A DNA stretch of 64,000 nucleotides from assembly GCA_964019055.1 (NCBI GenBank), contig OZ025206.1:23028578-23092577 (forward strand), written 5' to 3'. The notes below the pieces were generated by a model. That model had not been told where the DNA came from and did no database searches. It saw nothing but the letters and a program-made list of their open reading frames with translations. The position numbers were made by a program, and so were the translations under genes. The stretch comes from Anthopleura xanthogrammica (taxonomy: Eukaryota; Cnidaria; Anthozoa; Actiniaria; Actiniidae). This document shows, piece after piece, positions 1-10,604 of the stretch (positions within the stretch are counted from its first letter, which is position 1; every line of letters starts with the position of its first letter).

Positions 1-691
1 ATTTTCAAAGATAGCTCATAGATTCTCAGACTTCTCTCTTTGAGTATGTGGACCAACCCGTTCCAAAATCACTCAATAACATCTTTTAGTGTGTGTTACC
101 ACGTACGGCGTGTGTGTTTGTGAGTAGTTTAAGCGTAGCGTTAAAAAACCTAAAGACAATAGTAACATGCCTACAGACAAACTAGTACTTCACGAACCCT
201 GAACGAATGAATTAATGGTGACACAACACTAAAAACTATAAATACAACTTCCGAGAAGTTCATTTCAGCGTCATAGTTTTCTGTTGAGTTAAGCTTACTA
301 GTCATAGTTTTGTCAGTCTTTTCGAGGTTTGTAGTAAAGTTTATAGTACGACGAACCGAAGCAGAAGGAGATCATTAGCATGCGGTTATGATTCTTGCCC
401 TCAGTTCCCAGCGACTCAGCTAGGAACGCCTGGGACCATGACCGCCCTTTTGGCGACCAAATACGACGAAGAACGGCCTGCATTTTTAGACTCGGTGGTT
501 CCACAGGAACCCCGAGTAATTAAAGCACGACGCGCAAAAGTATGACTTTTAATGTATTTGCATACTTTTATGCACGGGCTGTTTGCTGCCCAACGAGTTT
601 TTACAAGCCTTATTTGTTAAAACCAGACAGCTTGGCATCAAATGTGTCAGTTTAAAGTACAAAATCACGTGCATAGAAGTATGCGAATACA
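1..691. other. Left-edge non-coding DNA
   Basis: This stretch holds no exon I can support. It should be intron of ERCC3, because the first visible exon of that gene starts at 1342 in mid-protein. A minus-strand open frame of about 60 codons at 313-504 has no recognisable domain and no splice context. Confidence 0.5.
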
Positions 692-1157
692 TTAAAGTGC
701 ACCTAACCCCTGATACAATACTTTCTGCATCAATTCTACATGAAGTGACTAGTTGAATGGTCAAATATTTCTTCATTTGAGTGTTGCGTCTATAAGATAT
801 GAAGGTTTATACTTTAATATGTTAATGACCGTGACGTCACCCCAGGCTTTTGAGTTTATTTGTTTTACATATAATACTAAACACTGGCCATTATGAGACA
901 CCAAACTTTACTGTAAACATTGTGGAAACCATGAGTATAATGATGATGCTTTTTAAATACTTTTTCTGTGAACCTGTTAAAGTTTGTATATTAAATGAAG
1001 CCTGCGGTGACATCACGGTCATTTACATATTGGAAATATAAACCTTCATAACTTAAAGATGCAACACTCAAATGAAGAAATATTTGACTATTCAACTAGT
1101 CACTTCATGTAGAATCGACGCAGAAAGTATTGTATCTGGGGTTTGGTACACTTTAAA
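692..1157. mobile_element. Foldback (MITE-like) element with long inverted arms
   Basis: The arms at about 692-850 and 997-1157 are near-perfect reverse complements over about 155 bp, with a spacer of about 145 bp. Shared landmarks include TACATGAAGTGACTAGTTGA and its reverse complement. No transposase frame lies between the arms, so this is a non-autonomous foldback element sitting in an ERCC3 intron. Confidence 0.75.
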
Positions 1158-1341
1158 TTTGGTCGTGCTTTTTTACAAAATGCTGTTCCACGTTTTCATC
1201 AGGTTTGCATGCGCTTAAAGCAGTAGCGCGTAACTCTTGACGCGCGTATTATGGTGCTTGTAATAGTATCTGTTCTTATCACACGATGCGCATTTGATGC
1301 ACATTTTGATCGCTAGCCTTACTCTACCTCTTTTTGTGCAG

Positions 1342-4300
1342 ACGTAACGACAAGGTGATAGTGTTTTCAGATAACGTGTTTGCCCTGAAGAACTACGCTG
1401 TAAAGCTCTGCAAGTAAGTCAACGTTAAGGACTCAATAAAAAACAACAGTCCCTTTTACTTTAGGCGTAATGCTTTCTTTATTGAAGGCTTTTATGAATA
1501 AGGTTAATCGCTTATATATTCCAGGTTTTATGGAAACTGACTATTATGAACCTGGCGTTCTGATTGGCTGGGGGCCGCGTGAATTATGTGGAGATCACGC
1601 AGCACGCGCGCACTTTCTATAGCGCCATTCGTATCCATAAGAAAAACTATTTTTAAAAATAGCTAAAAACTTTAGAATTGAATTAAAATTCCCCACTGTG
1701 CTGTGTGCAGGTATAAAGTACTTGGAGATTGACAGAACACTTCTCTTGTGTTCTACCAACCCCCTTCCCCCTCTATCAGCTTTTTTTTACTGCAAACAGC
1801 ACGCACGTGTGTTTTTTAGTGTTTCACCCGTTTTGTATAAAGACTTTTAACACCATTACCATGGTAACCTATTGATGAATTTTTATTGTGTTTCTTTCCA
1901 GACCTTTTATTTATGGACCCACCTCACAGGCCGAAAGAATCAACATTCTACAAAACTTCCAACACAATCCTTTAGTCAATACAATATTTATATCCAAGGT
2001 GAGTCAAGCCATGGGTATGGGTGGCATGCGCTGCTACGGCGCTGTCTCTCACCGCTGTGCAGTTCAAGCCAGGGGTCGCTTGCTCGATTCTCGACTGAAA
2101 CTTTTACATAAGTTGAGTCAGTTGCAGTTGTGAAGGACGAACCCGAGCCCATAGCGGTGAGGGGTGAGAACCTACGCACTACGCCACCCATACTACGAGG
2201 GTCTTTCGAATTGGAATTTAGCGCGTTGGGTTTTGCAGAGGAAGGAAAACCGTATTACCCGGGAAAAAACTCTCGAATCAAGGGAGAGACATAACGAACT
2301 CAACTCGCATGTAATGCTCATATCACAAATCGAACCCGAGTCCCCAGTGGTTAGAGGCGAGCGTACTTCCGCTATGCCACCCAGGCTTGATATTTTGAAA
2401 TATCTGTTTTGTTTAAGGTGCAAACTGTGTGCTTACTCTAGATCTGGTAATTTTTTTGTTAGGTCGGAGATAACTCGTTTGATCTTCCAGAAGCTAACGT
2501 CCTGATCCAGGTAAGGGTTTGCAAATGTATTTTTCTTAGTCCTGGAGGAACGAGGACATAATACCATACAACGAGTAAAATTTCAGCCCATAATACCCGA
2601 GAAAAGGAATTTATTACACAACTTTTTTACTATTTTTTGATTTTTGGGTCAAAAGACGGCTTATCTAGAGACAAGGGGATTGCGGTTATTTACTGAGTAT
2701 TTCCCATATCCACCCCTAGAAATGACCAAGTTCAGTAAACTCCAAAAACGAAGGGGGGGGGGGGGGGATGTAGCTCATTTTTATTGGTTAAATTCATGAA
2801 ACGTTGGTTGGGTAAGCCCGAGCCCACTTCCCTCGCTTAGCAGTCTGTTTCTTGCTGTGTTCCATCCCATCCAATTAAATTTTTTTCTATTCTCATCTGT
2901 ATTTTGCTGTTCCAGGTTTCATCTCATGGAGGATCAAGAAGACAGGTGTGTTTTTTCCCCTACCAGAGATCATTTTACGTGGCTTTAGAATATTAATTCA
3001 TGTGCTTTATTAGAGTTGGTTAATGTTGTCAGTTGACCATGCACATACTCGTCAATGTTTTTTTTATGTATGGCGTCATGCATCACATAGATTTTCAATA
3101 TTATATATAGGCTTTGCACCATCACGTGATGGCAGCCATGACAGGAGGCAGGAACAATTGAATCTGGTCTTATCTGATTTACATGAGAAAGATTCTCAGG
3201 GGGAAAAGGCACTTGTTGTGCCTCCTGTCATGGCTGCCATCACGTGATGGTGTAAAACTTCTTTATTACTACAAAGCACCAACAAAGCACCAGGGCTAAA
3301 ACCACACCCTCCCCTCCCCTTCCCCCCAGAGGTCCATGTTAGAAAGTTTTTTTTCACCTCACCTCACCTCACCCCATCCCACCTCGATCTCATTTCTGAC
3401 CAATCCTGTGTAGCCTTACAGCAGGAAATGTACTGATGTGTTTTCAAAAGTAAAATGTGTTTGGGTGTTTTGTCATTAGGAAGCTCAAAGACTTGGGCGT
3501 ATTTTGCGAGCTAAAAAAGGTGAGAATAATGTGAAAAATGAATTATATCCTCTTACTTTGGACACAGGAGAAAACCAACAAGCAGCTTTGCTAACATATA
3601 ACAAGAAATTCGGGTATCGAACCCGGGAGTAGTAAGTACGTCACCCATGCTTCCCTGTGATATGTCTGACTTATCTTTTCCATTGTGTTTAGATATGGCT
3701 GCCGAAGAATACAACGCTTTCTTTTATACATTAGTATCAACGGTAAGTAGGTCGTATGCATTCATTGATTCCCGTGAGAATAAAGGAGAAAGCTTCGAAA
3801 CTTCAAATCACTGTCGATACCAAGGCTCGAAGGGTGTCGAGTCAGGGCACGGCTAACTCACAGATCGAATCGAATTTTACTGTGGAGGTGAAAAACCCTC
3901 GAATCAAGGGAGACATCTAAGAAACTCTACAAACGTGATTACGAGTCCAGGAATCGAACCATGAAACAACTATGACGTCACATGTACCTTGCTTAGTGAC
4001 ATGTGTTGCTCTCAATTGTTTTACTTGATATATCTTGAACACCAAGAACATCTTTTTAGTGAACCAGCTATCACATTGTTGATTCGTCTTTGTTTTAGGA
4101 TACCGAAGAAATGTATTATTCAAGCAAACGTCAAAGGTTTCTGGTCAACCAGGGATACAGTTTCAAGGTAAATCTATCCAAAAAGACCCGATTTCAATGC
4201 TTTAATATAACCAATCAGGAATGAATATTCTATATATGTTTTACTACCCCACTTAGCAAGTATGATTTGATCCCTTCCTAAAGGGGCGAAAGTTCCAGCA

Positions 4301-6286
4301 AGCTGTCATAGTTGCGGGAGGCGGTATTTGTCAGTATTTGATGTCTTCGCATTTTCATGAAGCGACAAGAATTAGTTCGTTCTTTGAGGTTCTATTTAAC
4401 CAGGTGCCCTGGGAGATTCTAGCCACAGGAAGTCGTAATTGTAGTGCTTGACACGTATGCTCCATTAAGAATACTGAGTCCCAATAGGCAATGTGCATCA
4501 AAGCTCACAAAGCACTCTGGGAAAGTGAGTTCTTTAAAAATGTAACAGGGAAATCAAAGGAAATATCAGAAAAAAATTACTCTGTTATTTTCGTCTGCTG
4601 AAATCCTTTTATTTCTATAGAAAATGTCGAAGGAAAAATTATCAGATGAATTTTTAGAGGAGCCAAAAAAAGCAAAAGAACTCACTTTCCCATCATGCTT
4701 TGTGCTAGAATTTCGAGCTCATGCACATTGGCTATTGACGTTTCCCAAATTCAAAACAGTGGTTCCAAGTGGAGAGTGGGACTTGATTTGTTCATATATT
4801 TATTTTATTTATTTTATCAAGTACAAAAATGTCATTTCTCAGCGGCTCTTGCTTTTTCTTGTAGGTGATTACCAGTCTGGCTGGTATGGAGGAGGTAAGT
4901 TAATACTAACTGTTAGTACATAAGATTCAAGTTAGAGTATCAAGGCCAGCTGATCTGAAATAGTGACATAGAAATGACGTCACTGCAAAACTGAGGTGTC
5001 ATGTAGCCTGTGAAAATTGACTTATAAAAGTTTGTATTTGAGATGAATTTAGATTTCCAGGAGAGGTTTTTCATATATATTTTGAATACTTTTAAAAACT
5101 ATGGTATTCTTCATTGAGAGTAAAATAAAGAAATAACTGTTCCCCGAGTCGCCGGGCTCCAAAGGATAACATTTTTCTTCAGATCAGCTGGAAGCAGTCG
5201 CAAGGGGGGGTTTGGAACATCTTTATCTATCCTTTATATATAATCATCTTGTCCTTCCTCTCCATTGCTAAGTTCAGTTCCATTTGACGTCATTTCCTGT
5301 CTCGTGCGCAATGTTCATCAGCTGAATTACAAGTTTTCAATAGAACAGACCTCTTTAGTTTGGACGTTTGCTAAAACATTACACCCAAGCTAAAGAGGGC
5401 TATTATTTCTGGCTGACAGCACAAGGTGGTCAGACTTTTGTCAACTGATTGAAATCCAGCAATTCCCATTCCCGACCAGGTGATCCAAGACTTTCACTGT
5501 TTGAATTTCATCTACAGGAAAATCTTAACCTTTCTACGAAACGAGAACAGCAAGAATTACTGCAAAAGGTACGCTAAGGCTTCCTGTGGTTTATAGATTG
5601 ATATGACCGAAGGAAACTGAGAGCGACCTAAAAAGAGAAATGCCTGCAAAGGAGGCTAACCACTTTGAAAAGGCAATTTAATGTTTGCCCGAAATTAACC
5701 ACAGGGTTACCAAACGGCCGTTTTAGCTAAGAAGACAGATTACTCATTTTTGCAGCCCATGATCCCTTGGCCACATATTCCCAGTTGGAGTCGGATTTCT
5801 CGTGTAGACCCCTCGAGCACTTCGGAATGCACTCCAATTTGAAGGACAAAACAATAGTAAACCATTCTCAGGAGATTAAAATTCTTTTGTTTTGTCCTCC
5901 AATTGAGCTGCTTTAACGTCACCTGCAAGGAGTCTATATTGACGTGATTGGTGTGTGTTTAGGTGTTAGCGGCCAGTGATGCAGATGCTGAGGAAGAAAG
6001 GACTGCTGGGGAATCAAATCAAAAGGTAAGAAAAAGACACGCGCAAAACTACAATAAAAATGTCTTTTTAATAGTTAGAGAACAAATGCGTCATTGCCAT
6101 CATCGTTATCATTAATTAATTTATCTATTTGATTTCTTGGTGTTTTCCCAGTCTGGAGTATTTCGTCGTGCTGGTTCGATGGCGTCCATGTCTGGTGCTG
6201 ATGACATGATGTATCTCGAGTACCGATCATCTTCTAAATCATCCAATCTTGCTAGGCACCCGTTGTTCAAGAGATTTAGAAAATAG
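1342..6286 (+). CDS. ERCC3: ERCC3/XPB, TFIIH DNA helicase subunit, C-terminal 11 exons (5' end outside window)
   Basis: XPB is the 3'-5' helicase/translocase of TFIIH, acting in promoter opening and nucleotide excision repair in the nucleus. Exons are 1342-1413, 1902-1998, 2463-2510, 2916-2945, 3480-3519, 3693-3742, 4099-4167, 4865-4894, 5518-5568, 5963-6025 and 6152-6286. All have AG/GT borders and matching phases, giving 227 residues. The first exon reads [19 protein letters not shown], then [20 protein letters not shown]. Helicase motif V region ([16 protein letters not shown]) and motif VI ([20 protein letters not shown], with the arginine-finger region) follow. The tail has [10 protein letters not shown], the SMSGADD serine context that holds the CK2-site Ser751 of human XPB, and the basic end HPLFKRFRK. 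The N-terminal half (DRD, RED motif, helicase domain 1) lies left of the window. No canonical AATAAA is seen soon after the stop; AATATA-like variants lie near 6410. Introns carry several repeats. Identity is very secure. Confidence 0.96.
2134..2190 (-). repeat. tRNA-derived SINE-like head (intronic)
   Basis: On the minus strand this reads GGGTGGCGTAGTGCGTAGG..., ending in a GGGTTCG B-box-like core. It resembles the A-box and B-box of a tRNA-derived SINE. A diverged sister in the same orientation lies at 2328-2384. Both sit in the ERCC3 intron between exons 1902-1998 and 2463-2510. Confidence 0.4.
2328..2384 (-). repeat. tRNA-derived SINE-like head, second copy
   Basis: The minus strand reads TGGGTGGCATAGCGGAAGTA and ends CTCGGGTTCGATT, which fits A-box and B-box spacing in a tRNA-derived SINE. 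The body and tail are not clear, so this may be only a remnant. Confidence 0.4.
3108..3259. mobile_element. Palindromic MITE, family A, copy 1 (CACGTGATGG arms)
   Basis: The arms AGGCTTTGCACCATCACGTG... and ...CACGTGATGGTGTAAAACTT are inverted around a short loop. Each inner arm also holds GGCAGCCATGACAGGAGGCA. A second, better preserved copy lies at 27051-27199. It has no coding capacity and is located in an ERCC3 intron. Confidence 0.85.
5805..5937. mobile_element. Palindromic MITE, family B, copy 1 (TAGACCCCT arms)
   Basis: Inverted arms begin TAGACCCCTCGAGCAC and end CACCTGCAAGGAGTCTATA. The inner parts AGGACAAAACAATAG and AAAATTCTTTTGTTTTGTCC match copies at 19131-19264 and 26911-27045. 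Intronic in ERCC3. Confidence 0.8.
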
Positions 6287-6289
6287 ACT

Positions 6290-7300
6290 TATATAACGTA
6301 GAACTGGAACCAAATTGGTTCAACAAGAATCACAGCCTGAATACAACCCGTTTTCTTCAGCGGGAAACCTGTCTGCATAATGATGTTACAGGCTTCTTAT
6401 ACAGAAAGAAAATAATATAAAAATGCAGTTAATCTATATTAATTATACTTCTGTTTCCAGCTGATTTGATCGCCTTCCCCGAAAGGAATTATGGGTCACT
6501 ATTTTTGGTTAGCATTTTTCGAGCATTTTTCGAGTATACAATGTAGACTCTTCTTGTTGATTGAATTAAAATTCCACCATGAGTTCGACTAGCGTTTACG
6601 ATTAATTTAAATAAGGAAGAACTCGTATTTCTTAACTTCTCTTGGCAGAATAATGGGAAATGCTAATCAATATGCGATGTCGAATCTTCAATTCTGATTG
6701 GTTGACCTTGAGTTTGTTCTGACGGTTGACTCAGCTGGTGCTTTTATCGAAACTAATCTTGAATTGGCTTTGGGTTACCTGTGGTTTGGATGATTTGTGT
6801 TTCGCACTCCTAAGATCGGATGTAAAGCACTCCCAGGCGTTCCTTGTCATAGCGTTCAGTTAAGAGATCCTCTCACTGAGTCAGTGCTGAACGATCAACG
6901 CAGCATAAAAATCCGTTCTCTTTCCGGAACGAAACTCATTCCGGTATGATGTAAAGGGCCCGTGAGGTGAAAGGATATATTGCCAAGTATCTCTTACAGT
7001 GTTTTTTGGATTGCGTTGGTAGATTCGCCCGGAACCGCCTATATTTTTATTTTGTGTTTCTTCATGTTCTATATATCTAGTGTAATCCATGCATATCTTA
7101 GCCAATACACTCGCTAAAACCTAAAACTTTTCAGTGTAAGTTATCAACTTTGTCATAAAAGTTTGAACGAAAGAAATTTCCCTCCAAGAACTACAGCCTG
7201 TAAATAGATAGAGGTTCTAAAAGGTTCTGGTACCGACGACAGTCGTGGGAAAATAAGCCTTTCAAAAAAAAAAAAATTGAAAATATTTTCGGCCCCTTTT
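6290..7300. other. Intergenic between ERCC3 and the GPCR
   Basis: This is the convergent intergenic space (ERCC3 +, GPCR -). It holds an AT-rich 3' flank, a TTTATT at 7046-7051 that is AATAAA on the minus strand and could be the GPCR polyadenylation signal, and a poly-A run near 7267. No gene seen. Confidence 0.5.
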
Positions 7301-7304
7301 CTCA

Positions 7305-8324
7305 TTATGTGATCGTAATTTTTTCGCTTTCTTCTTGGTTTAAGCGTTGTGATTTTTCTTCAATGGTTTCCATTTCGATATTTATCACCTTGGATGTCGT
7401 TCCTGAAGTTTCGTAGGAATCAAACTTGCTAGATGTAAACTGCGTAAAAACTTTCTTGAATTGAGGCATACGCCAAGCATATACGTATGGGTTAATGGCA
7501 GAATTCATTAGGACAATTACAAACTGTAAATCTCGAAGCCAGTGAATAAACTCGCAGCTACATGTTGTACAAAAGTTTAGGATGTAAATGATTACGCATG
7601 CTGGAGCAAAACAGAGAATATAAGCGAGTAATACGAGCACTAAAGCCTTCGTAACCTTCGCTTCCCATTTCAAACTTGATAGTTTCTTTTTATTCATCCT
7701 GTTTGCTTGTAAGCTCGAAGCTCTTTGACGGCTCAATAATTTTACCTGACTGCGTAGCCGCTTAAAGATGCTGATATAGGCGAACAATAGAACTAGAAAT
7801 GTCAGAAAGACAGCCGTGCTGGCGAAAATTAAGGAGTAAAATATGTAACCAAATTTGAAATATACCGTACTAAGTCCAATTGATACCAGCCAAATAACCA
7901 GGGATAGATATACACACTTCTTGGAAGACAAATAGTTCTTGTAGTACAGAGGATAGATTACAGCAACATATCTGTCGATTGTCAAGGCTCCTAAAGAGAG
8001 GATGGAAGCAGTTGAAAAAATGAAGTAGAAAATGTGGAGAACTCGAATATCTACGAGGTATATTTTGAGTGCTTCACTAAGGTGGAAAACCGTCGATATT
8101 GGATCCATTAAGATTCCCACCAAAAGGTCAGTCATTGCGAGACTTAGGATCAGAAAACTGGTTGGAGTTCGTAGCTCGTGGAATGGATCTTTCAGAATGG
8201 CGTAACAAACCAGAGAGTTTCCTGGGATGGTTAACAACGCAAGAGCTATAGACACTGTCGTAGTGAAGATGGAAAGATATCTTGGTGCTGGGACACCATC
8301 GCACGGGTTACTGTCGTTCGACAT
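7305..8324 (-). CDS. Class A (rhodopsin-like) G protein-coupled receptor, intronless
   Basis: A 339-residue seven-helix receptor of the plasma membrane; its ligand is unknown. Hallmarks: GN in TM1 (35-36), LSLAMTD in TM2 (Asp66), DRY at the end of TM3 (127-129), Trp144 in TM4, CFAP in TM6 (228-231, where most receptors have CWxP) and NPYVY in TM7 (278-282). The N-terminus is short, with one NxS sequon at Asn3. The third loop is basic (about 189-215) and the tail is Ser/Thr/Glu-rich. The usual Cys at the top of TM3 and its partner in loop 2 are both absent, while loop 3 holds Cys252, Cys255 and Cys257. Those traits recall the melanocortin/EDG/cannabinoid/adenosine group, but orthology cannot be settled here. 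The start at 8324 is the first Met and gives a normal TM1. Intronless receptors like this are common in anthozoans. Confidence 0.92.
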   Translation of the reverse strand: MSNDSNPCDGVPAPRYLSIFTTTVSIALALLTIPGNSLVCYAILKDPFHELRTPTSFLILSLAMTDLLVGILMDPISTVFHLSEALKIYLVDIRVLHIFYFIFSTASILSLGALTIDRYVAVIYPLYYKNYLSSKKCVYLSLVIWLVSIGLSTVYFKFGYIFYSLIFASTAVFLTFLVLLFAYISIFKRLRSQVKLLSRQRASSLQANRMNKKKLSSLKWEAKVTKALVLVLLAYILCFAPACVIIYILNFCTTCSCEFIHWLRDLQFVIVLMNSAINPYVYAWRMPQFKKVFTQFTSSKFDSYETSGTTSKVINIEMETIEEKSQRLNQEESEKITIT

Positions 8325-8424
8325 CCTTGCCTTGACAAAATGGCCAATCTCTTGGAATTCTCTATTAGTTCCCCAAATTAAAGTACTTGTTTTAAAATGG
8401 TTGATAATGATCTTGGATAGCTAG

Positions 8425-9099
8425 AGGCTCCAACACAAAATAACCTCACAATTTTCTACTGTTTTCTCTTTTTTGCCGACGTTTCTTCGATGTTTCTTCC
8501 AGCTTTCGAAACCCCGTTCAAAACGCGATTAACACGATTCTTTCGTTTTACATTATTTCAAGAAAATCGCCAAAAAAAGTTTTGTAAAACGTGTTGTTTC
8601 AAAGCTAAAATAAAGTAAGAATAAAGTAAGGAAAGGGAGAAAGATGGGGTCGTGATCGATAAAAAGGAAGGAAGCAAGAAAGAAAAATGAAAGAAGGAAG
8701 GAAAGAATAATTATCGCGAAGAAACCAAGCAATAAAGAAGAAAAGACCTGAACGCACAAACGAATGAACGAAAGAATAATAAGCAATTGAGTGAATGAAT
8801 AGATGGATAGATGAGGGGACGGAAAGATGCATGGGTACTGCGAGTTTCTTTCTCAGCATCGATTCAAATAGTGTTCTTTCGAAAGTACAACTTATTGGCA
8901 TCGACAATTTGTTCCTGCCGGGGCTTGAGCCCACCTCAAAAATAATAATCAGAGCGAGCCCACCGTATCGTCAAAAGCCTCGACAAAAGAATACGTGAAG
9001 TCATCAAACAAAAAGAGAGCCGATCACATTTATGCTTAATTACGGTAACGTTAAATCCTTCGAAGAAATAATCGATTCCTAAACTTTTGAAATCTTTTG
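8425..9099. other. Intergenic, upstream of GPCR
   Basis: A purine-rich GAAAG/GGAAG stretch lies around 8620-8720. No exon or RNA gene was recognised. Open frames here are low-complexity. Confidence 0.4.
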
Positions 9100-9690
9100 A
9101 AAGTTCGCTAGCTATTTTAAAAAACATGATTTGAATGGAAAATAAATCAAAACCGAAGGCGTCGTAATCCTCGTTAATCCTATCATACTTTCTTTCGATT
9201 TTCCCGCGTGATAAAATTCGTTTCCTACCACGCTTCGAAACTCTGGCGCTTTCTGATTTCTTTTGCGTTTTGAATACGCTATACTTTCGATACCTTTGGG
9301 AATTCCTCATTATTTTTGTGTCTTTATTAAAAGTTTACCGGAGAAACGAAGTGTTCGATTTTTAGATGATTTCCCGCGTAGTTCGAAGTGTTTGTCAACA
9401 CTCCGTTGGTCCCGTTGTTCCTTGTTTTTGGTTGGCTGGCGGTATTTCTCTGTTGACAGATCTCTTAACGAGGTGTGAAACTTGCCCAAATCTTTAAAGC
9501 TTAAAATCTCCATGATCGATTTTACGACAATTCCCTATCTTTACATGAATTAATAGGGTATATAGTTTTGTTCAATTTCAATAAATTTTGGCAAAAAGCA
9601 TGGACAAGTATGGATCAACAAAAAGATGTGAGCGATTTTTGATAGTTTGATTATTTCGTCTTTTAAGCGGTAAAACGTCAGCCGACATGG
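9100..9690 (+). repeat. Dispersed repeat of about 590 bp, copy 1
   Basis: This segment matches 62105-62695 in inverted orientation, including a 71-codon open frame (9263-9478, core RWSRCSLFLVGWRY) kept in both copies. One end is marked by AAACGTCA and CGCTCACA motifs. No known transposon protein was recognised, so the class is unknown. Confidence 0.7.
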
Positions 9691-10480
9691 ACATTTTTCA
9701 ACATTTAATAATTTTTTAACAAATCAAAAAATCAAAAATCGCTCACACACTTTGGAAGTTTATCTTTCGCTAATTCACATTGTGAAGTTCTTTTGGATAT
9801 ACGCGCTAACGCCATGTCCATTAATTCACATCTACGGAACGTACCCGATTTGTGTTTAAGGGCCCGGCATCGTTTCAAGTTAAGAAATTGCTTTCAAAAA
9901 ATATTTTTTTCGTAATCTTTATCATATGACCTTTAAAACGATATATAGTTTCATAGGGTTTTGTTGAAAGTGTTGCGTAGAGAGAGTTTTAAACGAAACA
10001 TACCCCTGAAGGTCTGCAGTAAGAGATTCGCGACAGCCATTCTGTAGTATAGTACGCGAACAAAACTATTTTTTTAACATTATGAGAAGAGATTTCAATT
10101 TCCAAAAGTTTCTATTGCTTTGTCCTACAACATGGCTGACGTGGATCCCCTCAAGTAAAACCTAAAATGTTCAAAGCTCCATTCTTGTATAATTCTAAAG
10201 TGCATGTTTTTTAACTAGCTTCTCTCATGCATTCTGTTGTCGAAATATAACCTGATAGTTTGGTCTACCTGTGGTGTGTGCTGATTGGAAGCGCTTGTTA
10301 GTTTGGTCTACCTGTGGTGTATGCTGATTGGAAGCGCTTGTTAGTTATTATGCACTTTCTGCGCATGCTCTTTGATTTCAGAAAGCCTATGCCTTAGATG
10401 GCACATGGTTTGAATGGAAGAATGGATTAAGACGACATTATTAAGCAACCATACAACAGTAATCAATCAATCTGATTAAT
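9691..10480. other. Intergenic downstream of the soluble Ig gene
   Basis: I searched here on the minus strand for the Ig4, transmembrane and TIR exons that the plus-strand paralogue has, and found none. A 43-bp direct duplication (TAGTTTGGTCTACCTGTGG...) lies at 10256-10345. Confidence 0.5.
10256..10345. repeat. Two tandem copies of a 43-bp unit
   Basis: TAGTTTGGTCTACCTGTGG... starts at 10256 and again at 10299, and the copies differ by about one base. Confidence 0.8.
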
Positions 10481-10481
10481 C

Positions 10482-10487
10482 TTTATT
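10482..10487 (-). terminator. Candidate polyadenylation signal (AATAAA) of the soluble Ig gene
   Basis: TTTATT on the plus strand is AATAAA on the minus strand, 118 bp past the read-through stop at 10605. This supports a transcript that ends after the third Ig exon. Confidence 0.45.
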
Positions 10488-10604
10488 TAGTATACCATAA
10501 TTGCAAATAATAGGTTAAATTACGAGTTACAGCCGTTTCTCTTGGACCTCTGCGTTCTCCGATCTGCTCACTTCATCCTGGTTTATCCGACAAATGCCAT
10601 TCAA

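Noticed and set aside
1..1341. Search for further upstream ERCC3 exons
   Set aside because: No segment with splice borders encodes the residues expected before RNDK.
2753..2767. Poly-G run in an ERCC3 intron as a further G-family element
   Set aside because: No CCCGGG end, no second run at suitable distance and no target duplication.
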